In this document: piece by piece, positions 33,795 to 43,122 of the stretch
Layout: the number at the start of each line of letters is the position of its first letter
Position numbering within the stretch: position 1 is the stretch's first letter
Assembly (NCBI RefSeq): GCF_013407835.1
Contig: NZ_JACCBI010000001.1
Coordinates: forward strand, 1,116,001 to 1,180,000
Direction: 5' to 3'
Source of the DNA: Agromyces atrinae
GTDB lineage: Bacteria > Actinomycetota > Actinomycetes > Actinomycetales > Microbacteriaceae
DNA: 64,000 nucleotides
Notes under the pieces: model-generated
Told to the model about the DNA's origin: nothing
What the model saw: only the letters and a program-made list of their open reading frames with translations
The model's database searches: none
Translations under genes and position numbers: made by a program

Positions 33795-35098
33795 TATGCT
33801 CCTTCGACTCTCAGGACGGATGCGATCTGGGACACCACGGGGCTCGCTTCGAGAGCGGTGACGGTCTCGGCGAGGGCGGACTCACGCGCGTGGTGGGTTC
33901 CGATGACCAGGGTAGCCGTGCCGGCGGCGCTCACCGACTGCTCGAGCTGCTCGACGGAGACCTCGTGGTCGGCGAAGATGCGGGCGACGGTCGCGAGCAC
34001 GCCGGGCTCGTCGGTGACCTCGATGGTCACGGCGTAGCGCGTGATGACCTTGCCGATCTCGAGCACGGGCAGCGAGGCGTGCGTCGACTCGGCGAGACCC
34101 GGGCCGCCGACGACGTGGCGACGGGCGACGGCCACGAGGTCGCCGAGCACGGCCGAGGCCGTCTCGACACCTCCGGCACCGGCGCCGTAGAACATGAGGC
34201 TTCCCGCGGCCTCGGCCTCGACGAAGACGGCGTTGTTCGCGCCGTGGACGGCGGCGAGCGGGTGACGGCGGTCGACGAGCGCGGGATAGACGCGAGCGGA
34301 CACGCCCTCCTCCCCCGTGTCGGGATCGGTGAGACGCTCGCAGATCGCGAGGAGCTTGACGACGTAGCCGGCCTTCCGCGCCGACTCGATCTGCGCGGCG
34401 GTGACCGACGTGATGCCCTCGCGGTGCACCGACTCGATCGGGACCGTCGTGTGGAACGCGAGGCTCGCGAGGATCGCGGCCTTCTGCGCGGCGTCGTAGC
34501 CGCCGATGTCGGCGGTCGGGTCGGCCTCGGCGTAGCCGAGCTCGGTCGCGACGGCGAGGGCGTCGTCGAGGTCGGCGCCCGACGTGTCCATGCGGTCGAG
34601 GATGAAGTTCGTCGTTCCGTTGACGATGCCGAGGATGCGCTTCACGCGGTCGCCGGCGAGCGACTCGCGGAGCGGCCGGATGATCGGGATGGCACCGGCG
34701 ACGGCGGCCTCGTAGGAGAGCTGCGCGCCGACCTGCTCGGCCGCCTCGAAGAGTTCGGGACCGTGGGTCGCGAGGAGGGCTTTGTTCGCGGTGACGACGT
34801 CGGCGCCCGAGCGGAGTGCCTGCAGCACGAGCGTGCGCGCGGGCTCGAGCCCGCCGATGAGCTCGACGACGACGTCCGCGCCGAGGATGAGCGTCTCGGC
34901 GTCGGTCGTGTAGAGCTCACGCGGCAGCTCGACGTCGCGCTTCGCGTCGACGTCGCGCACGGCGATGCCGACGAGCTCGAGTTCGGCGCCCACGCGCTGC
35001 GCGAGCTCAGGGCCGTGCTCGATGAGGAGGCGTGCGACCTGAGAGCCGACGGATCCTCCGCCGAGCAGGGCGACTCGAAGTGAACGGTAGGCGATCAT
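33794..35098 (-). CDS. hom: homoserine dehydrogenase
   Basis: Reduces aspartate semialdehyde to homoserine. 434 residues: an NAD(P)-binding fold (RVALLGGGSVGSQVARLLIE), the catalytic domain (EAAVAGAIPIIRPLRESLAG, then GIVNGTTNFILDRM), and a C-terminal ACT domain (TIEVTDEPGVLATVARIFAD). The ACT domain suggests feedback control by threonine. The ATG overlaps the lysA stop by four bases, so lysA, hom, thrC and thrB are co-transcribed. Confidence 0.96.
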   Translation of the reverse strand: MIAYRSLRVALLGGGSVGSQVARLLIEHGPELAQRVGAELELVGIAVRDVDAKRDVELPRELYTTDAETLILGADVVVELIGGLEPARTLVLQALRSGADVVTANKALLATHGPELFEAAEQVGAQLSYEAAVAGAIPIIRPLRESLAGDRVKRILGIVNGTTNFILDRMDTSGADLDDALAVATELGYAEADPTADIGGYDAAQKAAILASLAFHTTVPIESVHREGITSVTAAQIESARKAGYVVKLLAICERLTDPDTGEEGVSARVYPALVDRRHPLAAVHGANNAVFVEAEAAGSLMFYGAGAGGVETASAVLGDLVAVARRHVVGGPGLAESTHASLPVLEIGKVITRYAVTIEVTDEPGVLATVARIFADHEVSVEQLEQSVSAAGTATLVIGTHHARESALAETVTALEASPVVSQIASVLRVEGA

Positions 35099-36501
35099 GC
35101 GCGGGCTCCTTCATCGGTGCGGGCGACCCCGGTGTCACGGGCCACGAGGTCGTCGGGGGTCTCGCGACGGACGAGCACTCGGGCTTCTCCGTCGCGAACC
35201 GCGACGACCGCCGGGCGCTCGAGGTAGTTGTAGTTGCTGGCGAGCGAGTAGCAGTAGGCGCCCGTCGCGGCGACGGCGAGCAGATCACCCCGGCGGATGT
35301 CGGAGGGAAGGTAGTCGGCCTCGACGACGATGTCTCCGGCTTCGCAGTGCTTTCCGACGACGCGGGAGAGCGCGGGAGCCGCACCCGAGACGCGCGAGGC
35401 GATGCGTGCGGCGTAGTCGGCCTCGTAGAGCGCGCGACGCGCGTTGTCGCTCATGCCGCCGTCGACGCTCACGTAGAGCCGCTCGCCCCCCTCGACGGGA
35501 ACGGGCTTCACGGTGCCGACCTCGTAGAGCGTGACGCCCGCGGGCCCCACGATCCAGCGCCCGGGCTCGATCGCGATGCGGGGCACGGGGATGCCGCGAG
35601 CAGAGCACTCCGCTTCGACGGCCGAGGCCATGCCGCGAGCGATGTCGTCGATGTCGGCGGGGGTGTCGGCCGTCGTGTAGGCGATGCCGAAGCCACCGCC
35701 GAGGTTCAGCTCGGGGACGTCGCCGTCGGCGAGGAGCTCGGCGTGCACCGTGATGAGACGGTGCGCCGACTCGGCGAAGCCCGCGGCGTCGAAGATCTGC
35801 GACCCGATGTGGCAGTGCAGACCGAGGAAGCGGAGCGACGGCTGCGCGCGGATCGCGGCGACGAGCGCGACGGCGGATTCGAGGGGCACGCCGAACTTCT
35901 GGTCTTCGTGCGCCGTCGCGAGGAAGGCGTGGGTGTGGGCGTGCACACCGCTGTTGACGCGCAGGCGCACGTTCTGGCGGCGGCCGGCCGCGGTCGCGAA
36001 GGCGGCGACGCGTTCGATCTCGTCGGGGCTGTCGATGACGATCGTGCCGACGCCCACCTCGGTGGCGCGACGCAGTTCGGCGTCGGACTTGTTGTTGCCG
36101 TGGAAGCCGAGGATCGCGGGATCGGCCCCGGCGGCGAGGGCGACCGCGAGTTCTCCGCCCGAGCACACGTCGACGTGCAGGCCCGCCTCGATGACCCAGC
36201 GCACGACGTCGGTCGAGAGGAACGCCTTGCCCGCGTAATACACCGACACATTCGCGCCGATGCGACCGAACGCCTCGTCGAAGACCCGACGGATCCGCGA
36301 CGCTCGATCGCGCACGACGTCTTCGTCGACGACGTAGAGCGGCGTGCCGAATCGACGCGCGAGATCGGCCGCGGGGACGCCGGCGAGCGTCATCCCCCCG
36401 GCTTCATCGCGGCCGGCGCCGGCCGGCCAGATGCGGGCGTCGAGGGCGTCGGCATCGACCGGGACGTCAAGCCACACGGGGGCGGAAGGAGCGGTGGCCA
36501 C
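35095..36501 (-). CDS. lysA: diaminopimelate decarboxylase
   Basis: Last step of lysine synthesis, a PLP enzyme of the fold-III (alanine racemase) type. 468 residues from a GTG. The PLP lysine is in SVYYAGKAFLS near residue 92. LHVDVCSGGELAVAL, LNLGGGFGIAYT and the C-terminal GAYCYSLASNYNYLERP are diagnostic. It follows the lmeA-like gene by 161 bases, in which I see no clear riboswitch or attenuator. Confidence 0.96.
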   Translation of the reverse strand: MATAPSAPVWLDVPVDADALDARIWPAGAGRDEAGGMTLAGVPAADLARRFGTPLYVVDEDVVRDRASRIRRVFDEAFGRIGANVSVYYAGKAFLSTDVVRWVIEAGLHVDVCSGGELAVALAAGADPAILGFHGNNKSDAELRRATEVGVGTIVIDSPDEIERVAAFATAAGRRQNVRLRVNSGVHAHTHAFLATAHEDQKFGVPLESAVALVAAIRAQPSLRFLGLHCHIGSQIFDAAGFAESAHRLITVHAELLADGDVPELNLGGGFGIAYTTADTPADIDDIARGMASAVEAECSARGIPVPRIAIEPGRWIVGPAGVTLYEVGTVKPVPVEGGERLYVSVDGGMSDNARRALYEADYAARIASRVSGAAPALSRVVGKHCEAGDIVVEADYLPSDIRRGDLLAVAATGAYCYSLASNYNYLERPAVVAVRDGEARVLVRRETPDDLVARDTGVARTDEGARA

Positions 36502-36662
36502 GGTGGAAACCTCACAGAGAAGACGAAAGTGGGGGTCGCACTGCGCGGCGAGCGAACCCGGATTGGTTCCTGAAGCCAGTCAGCAGAAGGGCCGCGTCGA
36601 ACGCGAGCACCGCTCGCGAGTCTATCGATCGGCCCGAGCCGCCGCCGAATCGAGGTCGACGC

Positions 36663-37388
36663 TCAGCCGCAGGAGCCGGTGTTCTGCAGCGACTCGGCGT
36701 CGAGCACGAGCGTCGTCGACTCGAACGTCACGCGTGCGTCGGTCGGCGTCACGGTGATGTCGCTCACCTCGAGGCCCTCGGGCAGGTAGCTCGCGACGCA
36801 CACGGGGATCGGCTGCTGCGAGATCTGCTGGACGACGCCGCTCAGGTCGACCGAGTTGCCGCCCGAGCCGATCTCGACGTTCGTCGGTGTGACGAGAACC
36901 TGATCTCCGTCGGCGACGGCCTCGGCGGTGACCGAGTAGTCGAGGGAGAGACCGAAGATCGCGATCGACCCGGCGTAGGAGACCGTGCCGTCACCGAGGA
37001 CGAGGCCACCCGCTCCCGCCGGCAGCGGGATGAGGTCTGCCGCGGCATCGGCGGCGATCGTGACGGTGCCCTCGACACGATCGACGGGGCGCGAGGCGAA
37101 GTCGATCGGCACTCCCGCACCGTGGATGTCGACGGCGAGCGGAACACCGTTCGCCGTGAGGTCGTCGGAGCGGAGCGTCACGTCGTCGAGAGATCCCGTC
37201 ACGAGCTGAGCGAGCACCGAGAAGCCGCCGATCGACGCGTCGACCGTGCCCTCGACGTTCTCGGGCAGGTTTTGTTCGATCTGATCGGCGACGGTGCCCT
37301 CGATGACGCCGCGGGTGATCGCGTCCGCGACGAAGAAGATGCCGACGAGGACGGCGACGGAAACGAGGACGGCGACGACGGCCTTCAT
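36663..37388 (-). CDS. DUF2993/LmeA-type phospholipid-binding protein
   Basis: 241 residues with an N-terminal membrane anchor or uncleaved signal (VVAVLVSVAVLVGIFFVADA). The beta-rich body contains GTVADQIEQNLPENVEGTVD and GGFSVLAQLVTGSLDDVTL, typical of DUF2993. The mycobacterial relative LmeA binds phospholipids and is needed for lipomannan maturation. A lipid role in the envelope is therefore likely, but the partner pathway here is unknown. It lies seven bases after argS. Confidence 0.85.
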   Translation of the reverse strand: MKAVVAVLVSVAVLVGIFFVADAITRGVIEGTVADQIEQNLPENVEGTVDASIGGFSVLAQLVTGSLDDVTLRSDDLTANGVPLAVDIHGAGVPIDFASRPVDRVEGTVTIAADAAADLIPLPAGAGGLVLGDGTVSYAGSIAIFGLSLDYSVTAEAVADGDQVLVTPTNVEIGSGGNSVDLSGVVQQISQQPIPVCVASYLPEGLEVSDITVTPTDARVTFESTTLVLDAESLQNTGSCG

Positions 37389-37395
37389 GCCCGCC

Positions 37396-39063
37396 TCACA
37401 TCCGCTCAGGCGCCGAGACGCCGAGCAGTCCGAGCGCGTTCCGCAGCACCTGTCCGGTGGCGTCGTTCAGCCAGAGTCGCGTGTGGTGGACCGCACCGAT
37501 CGACTCGTCGCCGAACGGCAGCACCCGACGGTTGTCGTACCAGCGGTGGTAGAGCCCGGCGAGTTCCTCGGCGTAGCGCGCGATGCGGTGCGGCTCGCGG
37601 AGGCCGGCGGCCTGGGCGACGATGCGTGGGAACTCCTGCAGAGCGCCGAGCAGGGCCGACTCGGTCTCGTGGTCGAGGAGCGCCGGCTCGAAGACGCTGC
37701 GATCGAGACCGACGGATGCCGCATTGCGAGCGACCGCGCACGTCCGGGCGTGCGCGTACTGCACGTAGAAGACGGGGTTGTCGTTCGTGCGCTTCGTGAG
37801 GATCTCGGGGTCGAGGGTGAGCGGCGAGTCGGCCGGGTAGCGTGCGAGCGAGTAGCGCAGGGCGTCGGTGCCGAGCCATTCGCGCAGGTCGTCGAGCTCG
37901 ATGATGTTGCCGGCGCGCTTCGAGAGCTTCGCGCCGTTGATCGACACGAGCTGCCCGATGAGCACCTCGATGTCGCGCTCGGGGTCGTCGCCCGCCGCTC
38001 CCGCGAGGGCCTTGAGGCGGTGCACGTAGCCGTGGTGGTCGGCGCCGAGCAGGTAGATCTTGTGCGGGAAGCCCCGGTCGCCCTTGTCGAGGTAGTACGC
38101 CGCATCGGCGGCGAAGTACGTGTAGACGCCGTTGCCGCGACGGATGACGCGGTCCTTGTCATCCCCGAAGTCGGTCGTGCGCACCCAGATGGCGTCATCG
38201 TCGTCGTAGACGTGACCCTGCAGGCGCAGGCGATCGACGGCGAGGTCGACCGAGCTGCGGCCGTCGGGCCCGGGGGCGTGCAGCGTGCGTTCGCTGAACC
38301 ACTCGTCGAATTCGACGTTGAAGAGGGAGAGCGAGTTCTGGATCTCGGCGAGCTGCGTCGCGTACGCGATCTCGCGGGCGACGTCGACCGCGGCCTCGTC
38401 GTCGAGGTCGAGGAGGTTCGGCTCGCGCTCGAGAACGACGCGCGCGAGGTCGCCGATGTACGCACCGACGTAGCCGCCCTCGGGGGTCGGCTCACCCTTC
38501 GCCGCGGCGATGACCGATCGGCCGAAGGTGTCCATCTGGTTGCCGGCGTCGTTGATGTAGAACTCGGTCGACACCTGGGCGCCCGCGGCACGCAGCACAC
38601 GGGCGAGCGCGTCGCCGAGCGCCGCCCAGCGGGTGTGGCCGAGGTGCAGCGGGCCGGTCGGGTTCGCCGAGACGTACTCGAGGTTCACGACGAGGCCGGC
38701 GAGGGCGTCGCCCGTGCCGTACGACTCACCCGCGTCGACGATCGTCTGCGCGAGCACACCGGCGGCACCCGCTTCGAGGCGGATGTTGAGGAAGCCCGGG
38801 CCCGCGACGTCCACGTTCGCGATGCCGTCGACGGCGGCGAGACCCTCGGCGAGCTCGGCGGCGATGTCTCGCGGCGACGCTCCGAGCGGCTTGGCGAGGC
38901 GCAGGGCGATGTTCGACGCCCAGTCGCCGTGGTCGCGGTTCTTCGGACGCTCGAACGTGATCTCGCCGACGGTGAGGCCACCATCGCCCGTCGCACCGCC
39001 TCGACGCTCGATGAGAGCGTCGACGAGGCCGGACAGTACACGCGAGAGGTCGTCGGGAGTCAC
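37396..39063 (-). CDS. argS: arginyl-tRNA synthetase
   Basis: Class I synthetase. 555 residues. The N-terminal Add-1 domain leads to the HIGH motif in GPLHLGHTRWAALGDALA (near residue 125). The KMSKS equivalent is degenerate, as usual in ArgRS (GAKLSKRAGN). The C-terminal DALRD-type anticodon domain contains YVQYAHARTCAVAR. First gene of the argS-lmeA-lysA-hom-thrC-thrB series; its substrate tRNA-Arg(CCG) lies 0.7 kb away. Confidence 0.96.
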   Translation of the reverse strand: MTPDDLSRVLSGLVDALIERRGGATGDGGLTVGEITFERPKNRDHGDWASNIALRLAKPLGASPRDIAAELAEGLAAVDGIANVDVAGPGFLNIRLEAGAAGVLAQTIVDAGESYGTGDALAGLVVNLEYVSANPTGPLHLGHTRWAALGDALARVLRAAGAQVSTEFYINDAGNQMDTFGRSVIAAAKGEPTPEGGYVGAYIGDLARVVLEREPNLLDLDDEAAVDVAREIAYATQLAEIQNSLSLFNVEFDEWFSERTLHAPGPDGRSSVDLAVDRLRLQGHVYDDDDAIWVRTTDFGDDKDRVIRRGNGVYTYFAADAAYYLDKGDRGFPHKIYLLGADHHGYVHRLKALAGAAGDDPERDIEVLIGQLVSINGAKLSKRAGNIIELDDLREWLGTDALRYSLARYPADSPLTLDPEILTKRTNDNPVFYVQYAHARTCAVARNAASVGLDRSVFEPALLDHETESALLGALQEFPRIVAQAAGLREPHRIARYAEELAGLYHRWYDNRRVLPFGDESIGAVHHTRLWLNDATGQVLRNALGLLGVSAPERM

Positions 39064-39102
39064 TCGGGAATCCTACCGGGCGACGTTGATAGGGTCGTGC
39101 GC

Positions 39103-39729
39103 ATGTCCGGCACATCACCTCGTTCCCCTCGTCTCCTCGGCCGATCGGCGAGCGTCATACTCGCGAGCGCCGGACTCGTGCTGCTCGCCGCGTGCTCCTC
39201 CCCCGAGCCGCAGGCCACCCCGTCGCCCACCGCGAGCCCGTCGGCGACCGCCGAGCCGACGACGGAGCCGACCGCGACGAACGAGCCGACCGCGACCCCC
39301 GACGCCTTCAGCGCCGACTGCACGCAGTTGCTCTCGAACGACGACGTCTACGCCTACAACCCGAACGTCGGTGCGGCCCCCGACTTCGAGCCGACCACGG
39401 CCGCTGCCCTCGCCGTCGTCGAGTCGGGCGGCGTCGCGTGCGGCCTCCTCAACCAGTCGAGCGGTGCGACCGTCGAGTTCGCCGTCGCGAAGCCGGGCGA
39501 AGCGGTGCTGTCGCAGCGGAACGACGAAGCCGCCGTCAACTCGACCTGGGTTCCGACGTACGGCACCCCTCCCGATGTCGACGGCTACTTCTCGGCGACG
39601 GGCGGACACGGAGAGGCGCAGGCCTTCACCGGGCCGTTCTGGATCGTCGTCGACTCGACCGAGTTCCTCGAGCCCGGCGATGCGGCCTCGCTCGTCGAGG
39701 CGATCCGGGCGAACATCGCGAGCCTCTAG
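39103..39729 (+). CDS. secreted lipoprotein of unknown function
   Basis: 208 residues. The signal peptide ends in the lipobox LLAACSS, so Cys32 should be lipidated and the protein anchored outside the membrane. A Thr/Pro/Ser/Glu linker follows (SPTASPSATAEPTTEPTAT). The rest (about 70-208) is a small soluble domain with two Cys (FSADCTQLL and VACGLLNQ), which may form a disulfide. Divergent from argS and just before a tRNA gene. No family recognised. Confidence 0.8.
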   Translation: MSGTSPRSPRLLGRSASVILASAGLVLLAACSSPEPQATPSPTASPSATAEPTTEPTATNEPTATPDAFSADCTQLLSNDDVYAYNPNVGAAPDFEPTTAAALAVVESGGVACGLLNQSSGATVEFAVAKPGEAVLSQRNDEAAVNSTWVPTYGTPPDVDGYFSATGGHGEAQAFTGPFWIVVDSTEFLEPGDAASLVEAIRANIASL

Positions 39730-39753
39730 AAGTGCTAATCTCAGTAGTTGTGC

Positions 39754-39826
39754 GCCTCCGTAGCTCAGGGGATAGAGCGCCGGTTTCCGGTACCGTAGGT
39801 CGGGGGTTCAAATCCCTCCGGGGGCA
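39754..39826 (+). tRNA. tRNA-Arg (anticodon CCG)
   Basis: All arms fold: acceptor GCCTCCG/CGGGGGC (one G-U), D stem GCTC/GAGC, anticodon stem CCGGT/ACCGT with a C-U mismatch at its base, and T stem GGGGG/CCCTC with loop TTCAAAT. The anticodon loop TTCCGGT gives CCG, reading CGG codons. Discriminator A; the CCA end is not encoded. A TAATCT hexamer at 39736-39741 is a plausible -10, and CTTTT follows the gene as a short terminator. No attachment-site duplication or integrase is nearby. Confidence 0.95.
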
Positions 39827-39878
39827 CTTTTCACGCGTGTGATCGATTCGTCGATCCCGGGTGACGAAAGGGGACCGA

Positions 39879-41075
39879 GTGGCACGTCGGTCCGCTCGCG
39901 GAACGCCGCAATGGCTCGGCGCGGTCAATGACCGCGCCACTCTCGAGGCCCTCCTCGATTTCGGCTCCCTGACGCGCAATCGCATCTGCGAGATCGTCGA
40001 CGTGTCGAAGCCGACGGCGACCGTCATCGTCGGGCGTCTGCTCGACGAGCAGCTCATCCGCGAAGAGGGACGGGCCTCCGGGTCATCCGGCCCGAGCGCG
40101 GTCGTCTACGGACCCCGCCTCGACCGAGCACTCGGGCTCGCCATCGATCTCGATCACCGTGAGCTCCGCGCCTCGATCGTCGATGCCGTGGGTTCGGCGC
40201 TCTCGTACGTCGAGATCGAGAGATCGGATGCCGCGGGCGGGCGCTCCGCCGCGGCGGAGGTCACTGCAGCGCTCACGCAGGCCGTCGCGGCCGCCGGGTG
40301 CAGCCCTGAGGCGGTGACGACGGCATGCGTCGGAATCCCCGGCTATCTCGAACCGGGCGCCCAGGGCCGTCTCCGTGCCGACGCGCTGCCCGAATGGCCG
40401 ACGACCGGCCTCCGCGCCGAACTCGAAGACGCACTCGGCATGCCGGTCTCGGTCGAGAACGACGTCGACCTCGCGGCCCTCGCCGAACGCGGCCACGGGC
40501 AGAGCCCCGTCGACGACGACGTCGTGTACCTCTGGCTCGGCAACGGCGTCGGCATGTCCTTCGACGTCGACGGCTCCGCTCACCGCGGCGCCTCGCACGG
40601 CGCGGGTGAGATCGGCTTCGTCGAGCTCTCGGTGAGCGCCGCCCGTCTCGCGCCGGGTGCGCAGACGGTTCAGGATCTCGTCGGCGGCATCGGTGTCATG
40701 CGTCTCGCCCGCGAGTCGGGCCTCGACAGCGCCGACTACACGGCGGCGATCGAATCACTCATCGCCTCCGGACGGTTCGCCGAGGTCGCCGACGACTTCG
40801 CCGAGCGCATCGCTCGGGTGCTTCTGCCCGTGCTCGCCGTGGTCGATCCGCACCTCGTCGTGATCGGCGGCCCGACCGCGCAGCTCGGCGGTCGACGCCT
40901 CGCCGACGACGTCGCCCGCATCGTGGCGCAGGAGAGCCGGTGGGCGCCCCACGTCGTCACGAGCACACTCCCCCGACCCGTTCACGACGGCGCGCGGATG
41001 TTCGCGGCGCAGCGTGTGCGGGAAGCACTCCTCGACTCCGTCGCACACCTCGCCGGCGAGCCGACGCCGCCGTAG
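39879..41075 (+). CDS. ROK-family transcriptional regulator
   Basis: 398 residues from a GTG with AAGGGGA six bases before it; a GTG at 39861 would add six residues. The N-terminal winged helix (LLDFGSLTRNRICEIVDVSK and ATVIVGRLLDEQLIREEG) is followed by the ROK sugar-kinase fold (VENDVDLAALAERG, then GASHGAGEIGF). The zinc motif C-G-x2-G-C-x-E after that glycine segment is missing and the phosphate loop is degenerate (LGLAIDLDHRELRA). It is therefore probably a sugar- or metabolite-responsive regulator without kinase activity. Its target is unknown. Confidence 0.85.
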   Translation: MARRSARGTPQWLGAVNDRATLEALLDFGSLTRNRICEIVDVSKPTATVIVGRLLDEQLIREEGRASGSSGPSAVVYGPRLDRALGLAIDLDHRELRASIVDAVGSALSYVEIERSDAAGGRSAAAEVTAALTQAVAAAGCSPEAVTTACVGIPGYLEPGAQGRLRADALPEWPTTGLRAELEDALGMPVSVENDVDLAALAERGHGQSPVDDDVVYLWLGNGVGMSFDVDGSAHRGASHGAGEIGFVELSVSAARLAPGAQTVQDLVGGIGVMRLARESGLDSADYTAAIESLIASGRFAEVADDFAERIARVLLPVLAVVDPHLVVIGGPTAQLGGRRLADDVARIVAQESRWAPHVVTSTLPRPVHDGARMFAAQRVREALLDSVAHLAGEPTPP

Positions 41076-41134
41076 ACGATGATTCGCCCCCACCCTAGAC
41101 TCGGCAGCAGCACCCGGAAGGAGCACCCGCAGCG

Positions 41135-43093
41135 ATGCGCGTGAGACGAGCGATCCTGGGCCTTGCGGCCGCCCTCCTCCTGGTGGGGGTCTCCACCCCG
41201 GCCTGGGCGCAATCCCCCGTCGAGTTCACCGATTCGCCGATCATCGACACCGTCGGCGCCCTCGACGGCGACAGTCGACCGGCTGAGGCCATGGCCGAAC
41301 TCGTCGACGACACGGGGCGACAGCTCTTCGTCGCGTTCGTGGACACGTTCGACAGCCCGACATCCGCGCAGGAATGGGCCGACACGACGGCGGTCGCGAA
41401 CGGCATGGGCGACGAGGACTACCTACTCGCCGTCGCCGTCGACTCCCGCAACTACTACTTCTCGGTCGCGGGCACCTCATCGGTGTCCGACTCCGACATC
41501 CAGCGCATCAACCGAGACTTCATCGAGCCGGCGCTCCGCGACAGCGACTGGGCGGGTGCCGTGCTCGGCGCCGTCGACGGACTCGGCGGCCCGTCATCCA
41601 CCGGGCCGGACTTCGGCTGGGTGTGGGTGCTCGTCGCCCTCGCGGTCATCGCACTCGTCGTGATCATCGTCATCGCCGTCTCACGCCGCCGTCGACGGGC
41701 GAGCGCCGAGGCGTCGCTCGCCGAACTCCGTCGCGAGGCCGGGAGCGCGCTGGTGCAGGCCGACGACGCGATCCGCACGAGCGAGGAGGAGCTCGGCTTC
41801 GCGCTCGCCTCATACGGGGAGGAGTCCGTCCGACCGTTCCGGGAGGCGCTCACGACCGCCCGTGCACGGATCGGCGAGGCCTTCGCTCTCCAGCAGAAGC
41901 TCGACGACGCCGAACCCGACACCGACGAGCAGCGTCGCGCCTGGTACGCGCAGATCATCGAGCTCGCCGATCGGGCCGACGACGCTCTCGACGCGCAGAC
42001 CGCGGCCTTCGACGCGCTCCGCGCACTCGAACAGAACGCTCCCGCCGAGATCGAACGCGTGCACGCCGCGGTCGAGGTGGCTCGTGCCCGACGTCCCGAG
42101 GCCGCGGCGGCACTCACGACGCTCGCTGCGACGTACGCGCAGTCAGCGCTCGACGACCTGCTCGATGCTCCCGCCGAGATCGACGCCGACCTCGAGGTCG
42201 CGGACACCGCGATCGAACGCGCGCGCACCGAGGTCGCCGCGGGCAACACGGGTGGCGCCGCCGTCGGCATCCGTCTCGCCGAAGAGGCCGTGACGCGCGC
42301 GGCGGCGGAGGCCGATGGCGTCGCAGCGCTCTCGCAGCGCCTCGCCGAGGCCGACGCGGCCGTCGACGCGGGAATCGCCGACCTCGAGAACGACCTCGTC
42401 ATCTCGGCGGGGCTCCCCGCCGACCCCGAACTCGCCGCGGTCGTCGGCGAGACGCAGCGGGCCATCGCCGAGCTCCGCGCCGGTCGCGCTGCGACGCCTC
42501 GGGATCCGCTCGCCCTCGCGTCGACGCTCGGAGTCGCGAACGCACGCATCGACGCCGTCATCCGGCGCATCTCCGACGCCCAGGCCGCGGCCGAGCGGTC
42601 GCGCGCGATGCTCGGTCGCAGTCTCTCGAACGCGCAGGCGCGTATCGCGGCGGCGGAGGAGTTCATCGTCGCCCGACGGAACTCGGTCGGCGTCGAAGCA
42701 CGCACTCGCCTCGCGTCGGCCGGTGCGCTCCTCGTCGAGGCACGCGGCATGGCCGATCCGACGGCGGCGAACGACGCGGCACTGCGTGCGGCGACGCTCG
42801 GCGACGAGGCCCTTCGGCTCGCGCACGCCGACCTCACCTCCGACGACGGTCTGTCCGGGCTCTTCCCGGGTGCCGGTGGTACAACGGGAAGTGACTTCTC
42901 GAGCGACATCATCGGGGGCATCCTCGGAGGCCTCATCGGTGGGTCGGTCGGTCGCTCGTCACGCGGTGGCAGCTCGTGGGGAAGCAGCTGGGGCGGTTCG
43001 TCCCGGCGATCGAGCGGTTCGTTCGGACGCAGTTCGGGCGGACGCTCGCGAAGCTCATCAGGCGGACGTCGCGGAGGCGGCGGACGCTTCTGA
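41135..43093 (+). CDS. TPM-domain membrane protein with coiled-coil and Gly/Ser-rich tail
   Basis: 652 residues. The signal peptide (RVRRAILGLAAALLLVGVST) precedes an extracytoplasmic TPM domain (about 33-150; VDDTGRQLFVAFVDTFDSP and YLLAVAVDSRNYYFSV). A membrane helix follows at about 167-188, then a long cytoplasmic helical region rich in Ala/Glu/Arg (about 190-570). The tail is Gly/Ser/Arg-rich and ends in GRRGGGGRF, with a GGILGGLIGGSVG stretch. The pspA gene follows after 29 bases. A role in envelope quality control or membrane stress is inferred from this pairing; no enzyme activity is shown. Confidence 0.85.
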   Translation: MRVRRAILGLAAALLLVGVSTPAWAQSPVEFTDSPIIDTVGALDGDSRPAEAMAELVDDTGRQLFVAFVDTFDSPTSAQEWADTTAVANGMGDEDYLLAVAVDSRNYYFSVAGTSSVSDSDIQRINRDFIEPALRDSDWAGAVLGAVDGLGGPSSTGPDFGWVWVLVALAVIALVVIIVIAVSRRRRRASAEASLAELRREAGSALVQADDAIRTSEEELGFALASYGEESVRPFREALTTARARIGEAFALQQKLDDAEPDTDEQRRAWYAQIIELADRADDALDAQTAAFDALRALEQNAPAEIERVHAAVEVARARRPEAAAALTTLAATYAQSALDDLLDAPAEIDADLEVADTAIERARTEVAAGNTGGAAVGIRLAEEAVTRAAAEADGVAALSQRLAEADAAVDAGIADLENDLVISAGLPADPELAAVVGETQRAIAELRAGRAATPRDPLALASTLGVANARIDAVIRRISDAQAAAERSRAMLGRSLSNAQARIAAAEEFIVARRNSVGVEARTRLASAGALLVEARGMADPTAANDAALRAATLGDEALRLAHADLTSDDGLSGLFPGAGGTTGSDFSSDIIGGILGGLIGGSVGRSSRGGSSWGSSWGGSSRRSSGSFGRSSGGRSRSSSGGRRGGGGRF

Positions 43094-43122
43094 GATCTCA
43101 TCGGTAATCGAAAGGAAGAACA

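Noticed and set aside
39754..39826. tRNA-Arg as an integration site for a mobile element
   Set aside because: No integrase, no direct repeat of the tRNA 3' end and no change in composition nearby.
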